This document shows positions 30,469 to 38,261 of a stretch of 64,000 bases of DNA, one piece after another. How positions within the stretch are numbered: position 1 is the first letter of the stretch; each line of letters opens with the position of its first letter. The notes under the pieces were generated by a model. The model was not told where the DNA came from, did not search any database, and was given only the letters and a program-made list of their open reading frames with translations. Origin of the DNA: Henningerozyma blattae CBS 6284 (taxonomy: Eukaryota; Ascomycota; Saccharomycetes; Saccharomycetales; Saccharomycetaceae); the NCBI RefSeq assembly GCF_000315915.1, contig NC_020187.1, positions 1,364,001 to 1,428,000 of the forward strand. Direction: 5' to 3'. Position numbers and translations under genes: made by a program.

Positions 30469-33432
30469 ATGGATGAAGATTTGTATGATGAGTTTGGTAA
30501 TCTAATTGGTCAAGACGCCTTCGATTCTGATTCAGCTTCTGATCTTGAAGAGACAGAAAGACATTTTAATCAATCACAAGAGTCTTCTGATAAGGAATTT
30601 GATGATGATGGTAACTATCTCGATAATGAAATAGAAAATTCAAAAGCTTTAGTTTCAGGTGCTCTAGGCACAGTGTACGACAGTGACGTCGAAGTTCTAT
30701 CAGAATCCGAAGATAGACAATCTAAGGATCAACCAATTGTTGAACCAATAAATGACGTAAATGCTCACCTGAAGCATTTAGTATACACTAGATCAAACAA
30801 TGATATACCTAAAATGCGGTACGATCCTGAATACTTCCTTGGAACCTTACATGCACCCGAAAGAGTTAGAAACATTTCAGTAGTTGGACCATTGCATTCT
30901 GGTAAAACTTCTTTAGTAGATTTATTAGTGCTTGATGCATTTAAAAAAATACCGAATATGAGTAAGAATGTTAAGTTAGGATGGAAACCATTAAAATATA
31001 CTGATAATACAAAATTGGAAATTGATAGGGGGATTTCTACAAAACTGAATGGTATTTCTTTCTTAGCTACAGATCTAAACGATAAATCTTTTGCTTTAAA
31101 TATTTTAGATACTCCTGGGCATGTCGATTTTATTGATGAAATGGCAGTGGGGATATCAGCATGTGATCTTGCAATTATTTGTATAGATGCGGTTGAAGGA
31201 TTTACTTCAATAGTTGCTAAATTATTTGATGAGTGTAAAAATAGAAGAAAAATGGGAGTTTTATTTGTTATCAATAAAATTGACAGATTAATACTAGAAA
31301 TGAGATTACCGCCTAATGAGGCTTATTTAAAAATGAAGCAAATTGTTGACGAAATCAATGAGATGTCAACCGATATAGAATATTGCCCTACAAAGAATAA
31401 TGTATTATTTGCATCAACTAAATTAGGTTTCACATTTTCAATAAAAGAATTTGTCCAGTATTATTATTCATCAAAGCTACCGGCTGAAAAATCACAAGGA
31501 TTTTGTCAAAGACTATGGGGAGATATATATTTTGAAAAAGGTAAGTTTAGTTCCCGAAGAAATAATTCTAAAACTCCAACTTTTGTAGAATTTATTCTTA
31601 TACCACTGTATAAAATATTTACCAATACCTTGGCAAATGAAAGGTCAACTTTAGCATCACTTATGAAATCTAACTTCAACATTCATCTAGGTGAATCTGA
31701 TTTAACACTTGATCCACAACCATTATTGAGAAATATCCTTCGACAAATATTCCGCTCACAACAAGGATTAGTTGATAGTTTGGTAAATTTTGATAACAAC
31801 TTAATCATTGATAATAAACTTAATTTATCCATTACACATAAAATTAATAAAACTGAAACTGCTTTATTGGCGCATGCACTAAAAAATATTGATTACGGTG
31901 GAGAAGAGTGGAGCTTGGTACGTATATACCGTGGTTCGATTACTAAAGGTATGAAAATCCGTGTAACGGATTCTAGTATGGTCCCAACTAATCATAATGA
32001 CTTTGCTACGAATAATAACCTGCAGAAACAAGAATTTGATACTGAAAGCATACTTGATGAATCTACAGAATCTGTAGTTACAGATATTGTATTACTGGGT
32101 GGAAGGTTTACTACGCCAGTCTCTGAGGCTTTTGAAAACCAAATCGTTCTAATTAAAGGCATTTACTCGTCATTCATTAAATCTGCCACAATAACAAGTG
32201 TGCAAGAAATTAGGATTCCGTTATTTTTCCCAATAAATTACATAAGTGATTCTGTGTTTAAAGTTGTTATTGAACCATATAATCCAAAAGAACTTCCGAA
32301 ATTATTAGATGGTTTAAATAAGGTATCCAAGTATTATCCCGGTATTAAAATTAAAATAGAAGAGTCTGGTGAACATATTATAGTAGGTAATGGTGAATTG
32401 TACTTAGATTGCGTCTTATATGATTTAAGAAATAATTATGCCAATATGGAAATCAAAATATCTATGCCTTTAACTATATTTTCAGAAAGCTGCTCATCTG
32501 AATCATTTGCATCTATACCAGTGAAATCATCAAATAATATGATCGAGATTAGTATTGGTGTTGAACCCTTGCCATTAAATTTAATTAAAGATTTAAGTGA
32601 GAATAACATTTCAGACGAAGAGTTAAATTCCAATAAGAGACAAATGTCGAAACTTTTGAGAACCAAATACGATTGGGACTCTCTAGAGGCAAGAAATGTT
32701 TGGACTTTTAATAATTGTAATGCATTTATTGATGATACATTAGAGGATGAAACAGATAAAGATAAGATCAATACGTATAAGAAACAAATAATACAGGGGT
32801 TTCATTGGGCTATAAGAGAAGGACCTTTGGCAGAAGAACCTATTTATGGTGTTAAATTTAAGCTATTAAAATTGATGATAGATGATGAAAGTCAAGATAC
32901 AGCCCTTATCTCTACCCAAATTATTCCATTAATTCGTAAAGCATGTTATGTTGGTCTATTGACTGGTAAACCAACCGTATTAGAACCGATTTATGAAGTT
33001 CAAGTTATTACAAAGAGTAATCTAATACCCATTGTTGAAGAAGTAATTAGAAAAAGACGTGGTGGCCGTATATACCGTAACAATAACATTGGTGGATCAC
33101 CATTGAGTGAAATTAAGGCTCAAATCCCTGTCATCGATTCAATTGGATTTGAAGTTGACCTAAGGTTGGCTACAAGAGGTGGAGCAATGTGTCAGTTGCA
33201 TTTCTGGAATAAAATTTGGAGGGAAGTTCCAGGGAATGTTATGGATAAAGACGCACCAATACCGAAATTGAAGCCTGCCCCATATAATAGTCTTGCTCGT
33301 GATTTTGTTATGAAGACAAGAAGACGTAAAGGATTAACTAATGGTGGGTTTATGAGTAATGATGGACCAACATTAGAATCATATATTGCTAGCGATCTCT
33401 ATGAGCAATTAGTAGAGGGTGAATTAGTATAA
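30469..33432 (+). CDS. SNU114: U5 snRNP GTPase Snu114
   Basis: The product is 987 aa (S. cerevisiae Snu114 is 1008 aa). It is an EF-2-like GTPase that controls spliceosome activation and disassembly through Brr2. An acidic N-terminal domain (about 1-100) precedes the GTPase domain. Visible motifs are P-loop GPLHSGKTS (about 139-147), DTPGH (about 214-218) and NKID (about 268-271). EF-2 domains II-V follow, with the domain IV/V block KRRGGRIYRNN near residue 865. In S. cerevisiae it is flanked by TPO5 and EBP2, exactly as here. Confidence 0.95.
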   Translation: MDEDLYDEFGNLIGQDAFDSDSASDLEETERHFNQSQESSDKEFDDDGNYLDNEIENSKALVSGALGTVYDSDVEVLSESEDRQSKDQPIVEPINDVNAHLKHLVYTRSNNDIPKMRYDPEYFLGTLHAPERVRNISVVGPLHSGKTSLVDLLVLDAFKKIPNMSKNVKLGWKPLKYTDNTKLEIDRGISTKLNGISFLATDLNDKSFALNILDTPGHVDFIDEMAVGISACDLAIICIDAVEGFTSIVAKLFDECKNRRKMGVLFVINKIDRLILEMRLPPNEAYLKMKQIVDEINEMSTDIEYCPTKNNVLFASTKLGFTFSIKEFVQYYYSSKLPAEKSQGFCQRLWGDIYFEKGKFSSRRNNSKTPTFVEFILIPLYKIFTNTLANERSTLASLMKSNFNIHLGESDLTLDPQPLLRNILRQIFRSQQGLVDSLVNFDNNLIIDNKLNLSITHKINKTETALLAHALKNIDYGGEEWSLVRIYRGSITKGMKIRVTDSSMVPTNHNDFATNNNLQKQEFDTESILDESTESVVTDIVLLGGRFTTPVSEAFENQIVLIKGIYSSFIKSATITSVQEIRIPLFFPINYISDSVFKVVIEPYNPKELPKLLDGLNKVSKYYPGIKIKIEESGEHIIVGNGELYLDCVLYDLRNNYANMEIKISMPLTIFSESCSSESFASIPVKSSNNMIEISIGVEPLPLNLIKDLSENNISDEELNSNKRQMSKLLRTKYDWDSLEARNVWTFNNCNAFIDDTLEDETDKDKINTYKKQIIQGFHWAIREGPLAEEPIYGVKFKLLKLMIDDESQDTALISTQIIPLIRKACYVGLLTGKPTVLEPIYEVQVITKSNLIPIVEEVIRKRRGGRIYRNNNIGGSPLSEIKAQIPVIDSIGFEVDLRLATRGGAMCQLHFWNKIWREVPGNVMDKDAPIPKLKPAPYNSLARDFVMKTRRRKGLTNGGFMSNDGPTLESYIASDLYEQLVEGELV

Positions 33433-33734
33433 ATTTGTTAATGAATGGTGCATCTCGTAATAGTTAACCAATAGAAATTAATAATTTCAATAGTTATATC
33501 CGGGTGATTTTAAGATGAATAAAAATTTTCCACATTTTAAAATTTTTCAGCTTGAAAATTTCCGGAAATGTGAAATGCGATGAGATGATGAAAAATTAAT
33601 AGTAGATTAACTAGTGTAATAATAATAATGTGTACATTATATATAAGATATTTCTTCTGTGACTTGATATTTATTTTAAAACAGCTTAATTGTAATAGTG
33701 ACATTTTAGTAGATCTAACTATATAAATTTAAAT
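33433..33734. promoter_or_regulatory. EBP2 promoter with PAC and RRPE motifs
   Basis: GCGATGAGAT at 33577-33586 matches the PAC element exactly. RRPE-like A-tract/T-tract motifs (AAAAATTTTC at 33521-33530 and TGAAAATTTCC near 33553) precede it. This pair marks ribosome-biogenesis genes in yeast and fits EBP2, whose start is about 150 bp downstream. Confidence 0.65.
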
Positions 33735-35000
33735 ATGGCTAAAGGTTATAAATTAAAAGAGCTACTAGCTCATCAAAAGGAAGTTGAAAAACAAGACAAA
33801 ATTGAACAGGAAAAGCTTAGCAAGAAAAATGAACATTTAAAGAAAGCTGAGCCAAAAGTTGTTAACAGTGAAGATGTTAAAAAATCAGCAATCAAAAAAG
33901 CTATAACTATGGAGCCTGTTAAGGATACCGAAGAGTATGAAAGTAATGCTTTATCTCACAAAGAAAAGAGAAAGTTGAAGAAGCAATTGAAAAAGATGAG
34001 TGAATTAGATACCAAGAAAGAAAAAGAAGAAAAGGAAAATATTGAAGAACAAGATGACGATGAAATTGAAGAAGAAGATGATGATGAAGAAAAGAGATTA
34101 GATTTGGAAAAATTATCCAAGAGTGATTCTGAATCTGAATCTGATGATGATGATGAAGAAGAAGACGATGAAGAAGCTGAAAAAGAGTCTGAATCTGCTG
34201 AAGAAGAAGAAGAAGAAGAAGAAGTAGAAGATGTACCATTATCCGATGTCGAATTTGATTCTGATGCTGATGTGGTTCCACATCACAAATTAACCATCAA
34301 CAACACTAAGGCAATGAAGAATGCGTTAGAACGTATCCAATTACCATGGAAAAAGCATTCTTTCCAAGAACATCAAACTATTACATCCAAGAGCAATACT
34401 GATGAAGGTATTAAAGATATTTATGATGACACTGAAAGAGAATTAGCATTTTATAAACAATCTTTGGAAGCCGTTCAAGAAGCTCGTGAAGAATTGAATA
34501 GATTAAAGGTACCATTTAAGAGACCATTAGATTATTTTGCTGAAATGGTAAAGAATGATGAACATATGGACAAGATTAAAGGTAAGCTAGTTCAAGAAGC
34601 TAGTGAAAAGAAAGCCCGTGAAGAAGCTAGAAGACAAAGAAACTTAAAGAAATTCGGTAAGCAAGTTCAAGTTGCTACTTTACAGAAGAGACAAATAGAA
34701 AAGAGAGATACATTAGAGAAGATTAAATCTTTAAAGAAAAAGAGAAAGCACAGTGAAATTGGTGGAGAAGAATTTAATGTTGGTATTGAAGAAGCTGCCG
34801 CAAGTGAGGAAAGTAATAATCGTTTCAAAAGAGCCAAAGCTAATAGTAAAAGAGAAAATAAAAATACTAAATATGGTTTTGGTGGTATGAAAAGATTTAA
34901 GAGAAAGAATGACGCTGAATCCTCTATGAACATTACTGGTTTTTCACAAAGAAAGATGAAAGGTAAAAGTGTCAGACCAGGTAAGAGTAGAAGACGCTGA
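33735..35000 (+). CDS. EBP2: rRNA-processing protein Ebp2
   Basis: The product is 421 aa (S. cerevisiae Ebp2 is 427 aa), a nucleolar protein needed for 25S rRNA maturation and 60S assembly. The N-terminal part is Lys/Glu-rich, with a long acidic tract at about residues 100-170. The EBP2 family domain follows (about 195-330: KNALERIQLPWKKH, FYKQSLEAV, RPLDYFAEMVK). The C-terminus is very basic, as expected for nucleolar targeting. Downstream of SNU114 in tandem, as in S. cerevisiae. Confidence 0.95.
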   Translation: MAKGYKLKELLAHQKEVEKQDKIEQEKLSKKNEHLKKAEPKVVNSEDVKKSAIKKAITMEPVKDTEEYESNALSHKEKRKLKKQLKKMSELDTKKEKEEKENIEEQDDDEIEEEDDDEEKRLDLEKLSKSDSESESDDDDEEEDDEEAEKESESAEEEEEEEEVEDVPLSDVEFDSDADVVPHHKLTINNTKAMKNALERIQLPWKKHSFQEHQTITSKSNTDEGIKDIYDDTERELAFYKQSLEAVQEAREELNRLKVPFKRPLDYFAEMVKNDEHMDKIKGKLVQEASEKKAREEARRQRNLKKFGKQVQVATLQKRQIEKRDTLEKIKSLKKKRKHSEIGGEEFNVGIEEAAASEESNNRFKRAKANSKRENKNTKYGFGGMKRFKRKNDAESSMNITGFSQRKMKGKSVRPGKSRRR

Positions 35001-35443
35001 AGCACACATTCAAAATTTCAAATAACAGAAAATCCTTTACCTGTCTATGAATATATAGATAAATATATATATATATATGTATATATATTATATAACTTTT
35101 TATTGTAAATTAGAACCACATGTATTGACAGGAATCAATTTTTATACTCTAAAGTTTACCGGGCATACTTCATCCATTCATTAAACTAATCGAAGGTACA
35201 ATGTGGATACTAGCTATTTTGTGTCTTTCGTTTAACTTCAACGTTATATCGGACATATTAATATACGAGAGTGTATGGAATTTCGATTTCTAATTGATAT
35301 ACATTTTCCCGATCTTGGAAATATGCATGCAAAAAACTGCGAGAAATAAAGGAAGCAACCTTATATAAAGATGTTATAAATTTGGATTAGAGTTTAACCA
35401 ACAAAAAGAAAAGTAATATCCCAACTTGACAGATATCAACAAA
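35001..35443. other. Intergenic region EBP2-ERG20
   Basis: Spacer with an alternating AT run (about 35064-35090). TATACGA at 35262-35268 is the reverse complement of the Upc2/Ecm22 sterol regulatory element core TCGTATA, about 175 bp before ERG20. The regulatory reading is tentative. Confidence 0.5.
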
Positions 35444-36502
35444 ATGAGCAAGAAGAGTGTTAATAAAACTAAGTTTTTAAGCAGATTTCCAATTATCGTG
35501 GAAGAATTGACCCAAAGTTTGAAAGATTATGGGATGCCCCAAGAAGCCATCGATTGGTTTGCTAAATCTCTAAATCATAACACACCTGGGGGTAAATTGA
35601 ACCGTGGTCTTTCTGTAGTAGACACATATGTTATCTTGAAAGGTTACCATGATGTTGAAGAATTGGATTCCAAGGAATACGATCAATTGGCATTATTAGG
35701 GTGGTGTGTCGAACTTTTACAAGCCTATTTCTTGGTAGCAGATGATATGATGGATCATTCTTTAACTAGACGTGGCCAACCTTGTTGGTATAAAGTTCCA
35801 GATGTGGGTGACATTGCCATTAATGATTCATTTATGTTAGAAGCTGCTATTTATAAATTGTTGAAGAGTCATTTCAAAAAAGAATCATATTATATTGATT
35901 TGATTGAATTATTCCATGAAGTAACTTTCCAAACCGAGTTGGGTCAATTGTTAGATTTAATCACCGCACCAGAAGATAAAGTTGATTTGACAAAATTTAG
36001 CCTCGACAAACATTCATTCATTGTCATTTTTAAGACTGCTTATTATTCATTCTATTTACCAGTAGCATTGGCTATGTATGTAGCTGGTATCACTGATGAA
36101 AAGGACTTAAAACAAGCCCGTGATGTTTTAATCCCACTGGGTGAATATTTCCAAATCCAAGACGATTATTTGGATTGTTTCGGTACCCCAGAACAAATTG
36201 GTAAGATTGGAACTGATATCCAAGATAACAAATGTTCTTGGGTTATTAATAAAGCATTACAATTGGCCACTCCTGAACAAAGAACCATTTTGGATGCCAA
36301 TTATGGTCAAAGAAATTCTGAAAGTGAAGCCAAATGTAAGAAAGTTTTCTATGATTTGAAAATTGATCAAGAATATACTACCTACGAGGAAAAAATCGCC
36401 AAAGAATTACAAGCCCAAATTGCTCAAGTCGATGAATCCCGTGGTTTTAAAAGCCAGGTACTTACAACTTTCTTGAATAAGGTTTACAAGAGAACAAAGT
36501 AA
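35444..36502 (+). CDS. ERG20: Farnesyl pyrophosphate synthase
   Basis: Starting at the ATG at 35444 the product is 352 aa, exactly the S. cerevisiae Erg20 length. The frame is open for six more codons upstream but only from a TTG. Erg20 condenses DMAPP and GPP with IPP to make GPP and FPP in the cytosol, for sterols, dolichol, ubiquinone and prenylation. Both aspartate-rich motifs are present: DDMMD at residues 100-104 with the following RRGQPCWY, and DDYLD near 240. The C-terminal YKRTK matches the family. Followed by QCR8, as YJL167W-YJL166W in S. cerevisiae. Confidence 0.97.
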   Translation: MSKKSVNKTKFLSRFPIIVEELTQSLKDYGMPQEAIDWFAKSLNHNTPGGKLNRGLSVVDTYVILKGYHDVEELDSKEYDQLALLGWCVELLQAYFLVADDMMDHSLTRRGQPCWYKVPDVGDIAINDSFMLEAAIYKLLKSHFKKESYYIDLIELFHEVTFQTELGQLLDLITAPEDKVDLTKFSLDKHSFIVIFKTAYYSFYLPVALAMYVAGITDEKDLKQARDVLIPLGEYFQIQDDYLDCFGTPEQIGKIGTDIQDNKCSWVINKALQLATPEQRTILDANYGQRNSESEAKCKKVFYDLKIDQEYTTYEEKIAKELQAQIAQVDESRGFKSQVLTTFLNKVYKRTK

Positions 36503-36975
36503 TTTCTGTATATCCTTTGACTTTCAAATTATCACTTTTGCTTCTCAATTTATATATTTTCATTTCTCGTTGTATATTCGTCTCTTGCCACGGTATCCCT
36601 CGCTTACACCTGTATATTTCTAGCCTATTGCTAGCGTTTATACACATATGTAACATCTCTAACACACATTGCTATTGCACTTGTTAACACACTTGTTATT
36701 GCGTTTGCTATTATTAAGCTTATTATTATTTTTATATCTCGAATATTTTGCGTCGCCCAATTTAAATCGCTCATTCTGCACGACCCGCTATGTCCGTTTT
36801 CCGGTCAGATTTCTCGGAGCGTGTTATAAAATAAGGACGTTATTTATAAAAGCTGTAAGGCATTCATCCTTTACCATAGTTTATATTATAGATATTTTTT
36901 AAAAAAAAGCGTGAGCATTAATAGCTTTTAATCTGAATTAAACAATCATTACAACATATATCATATCATATCAAA
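36503..36975. other. Intergenic region ERG20-QCR8
   Basis: Terminator of ERG20 and promoter of QCR8. A CCAAT box at 36757-36761, about 215 bp before QCR8, could be a Hap2/3/4/5 site, as expected for a respiratory gene. Otherwise CT- and AT-rich with no gene. Confidence 0.5.
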
Positions 36976-37260
36976 ATGGGTGGACCAGAAGCTAAGACTT
37001 ACATGGGTTGGTGGGGCCATTTGGGCTCACCAAAGCAAAAGGGTATCACCTCTTATGCTGTTTCTCCATACGCTCAAAAACCTTTGAACGGAGCCTTCCA
37101 TAACGCCTTCTTCAACTCATGGCGTCGTTTCAGATCACAAATATTGTTTGTTGCCATCCCAGCAGGTATATATTGGGCTTGGTGGTGTAACGCCAGAGAT
37201 TATAACGAATATTTATACACCAAAGAAGGTAGGGAAGAACTGGAGAGAGTCAGTAATTAA
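36976..37260 (+). CDS. QCR8: Ubiquinol-cytochrome c reductase subunit 8
   Basis: The product is 94 aa, the same length as S. cerevisiae Qcr8. It is a small subunit of mitochondrial complex III with one membrane helix near residues 50-75. Recognisable blocks are MGGPEAKTYMGWWGHLGSP at the N-terminus, FNSWRRFRSQ before the helix and WAWWCNARDYNEYLYTKEGR after it. Confidence 0.97.
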   Translation: MGGPEAKTYMGWWGHLGSPKQKGITSYAVSPYAQKPLNGAFHNAFFNSWRRFRSQILFVAIPAGIYWAWWCNARDYNEYLYTKEGREELERVSN

Positions 37261-37688
37261 TCTATCAATATATTAAACATTCACTCCTACATTCATTATA
37301 TATTCTGTCTATAGAACCATCACCAAACATATACTAGTATTCCTAACTCGGTAACTCTTATTTATTCTATATATATATTTATACGACTCATATTTATTTA
37401 AATTATCTATGATTTAATAAGATATTAACAAAACAATATGTAAACCACTATGTAAAACTGTATGCCCAATGATATACAAAATAATATATAATTGATTAAA
37501 GGGATGATGATTGAATAAAAAAAAAAAAGGGTAAGGAAATCATTACCAGTCCGAGGTTCGAGAATCTCGGAGTGCTTTTATTGATTTTTTTACAAAAAAA
37601 TAAAGACGATAAAAAGTTACATATATATAAATTTTTATATATTTTACAGTTTAAATAAAATAAAATAGAGTAAAGACAACCAACAAAG
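37261..37688. other. Intergenic region QCR8-MRPL38
   Basis: AT-rich spacer with a conspicuous GC-rich 20-bp near-palindrome at 37551-37570 followed by a T run. No gene seen. Confidence 0.6.
37551..37570. repeat. 20-bp near-palindrome upstream of MRPL38
   Basis: CCGAGGTTCGAGAATCTCGG reads almost the same on both strands (16 of 20 positions). It can form a 6-bp stem (one G-T) with an 8-nt loop and contains TTCnnGAA, the minimal heat-shock-factor pair. It also resembles a tRNA T-arm, but no other tRNA part is present. It lies about 120 bp before the MRPL38 start. Confidence 0.6.
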
Positions 37689-38105
37689 ATGATTCAACTA
37701 AAGACCATGCTGAAAGTTATCGATAACTCAGGAGCTCAATTGGCTGAGTGTATCAAAGTTATTGGTAAAGGTTCTCCACAAACCCCTGCCAAGATCGGTG
37801 ATAGAATAGTATGTGTAATACAGCAAGCAAGACCGGTGACACAATCAATAGCTGGTAACTCCAATACAAATAGAGTACGTAGAGGGGATATAGTACATGC
37901 CATTGTTGTAAGGACGAGACAGACCAATATGAATAGACCCGATGGGTCATCTGTGGCATTTGGGGATAATGCTTGTGTGCTGATTAATAAAACTACTGGT
38001 GATCCATTAGGAACAAGAATCCTTGCTAATGATGGGATAGTAGGGAGAGAGTTAAGAGCCAAAGGTATGAATAAGATTTGTGCCTTATCTAGTCGTGTCA
38101 TTTAA
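37689..38105 (+). CDS. MRPL38: Mitochondrial ribosomal protein uL14m
   Basis: The product is 138 aa, the length of S. cerevisiae Mrpl38, and belongs to the universal L14 family. Clear family blocks are [20 protein letters not shown] at the start, [13 protein letters not shown] and the [13 protein letters not shown] block. It is part of the large mitochondrial ribosomal subunit. Unlike RPL17 it shows ordinary, unbiased codon use. Followed by the HAL5/KKQ8 kinase on the other strand, as YKL170W-YKL168C in S. cerevisiae. Confidence 0.95.
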   Translation: MIQLKTMLKVIDNSGAQLAECIKVIGKGSPQTPAKIGDRIVCVIQQARPVTQSIAGNSNTNRVRRGDIVHAIVVRTRQTNMNRPDGSSVAFGDNACVLINKTTGDPLGTRILANDGIVGRELRAKGMNKICALSSRVI

Positions 38106-38261
38106 TCTTCTTTATTGCTACACCATGCAATTTCATGTATATATACATTATAATTACCTATTTATTTATATAATTCATATTTCTTAATTTCTACTTGCAT
38201 ATTACATCATATTGTCCTTTTTTTGTTTGTTTCATTTATTTTTTTTTCTTTATAAGCATAA

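Noticed and set aside
35426..35443. Six-codon upstream extension of ERG20
   Set aside because: It would start at TTG; the ATG at 35444 gives exactly the family length.
37540..37576. tRNA gene
   Set aside because: Only a T-arm-like hairpin is present; no acceptor, D-arm or anticodon arm can be built upstream.
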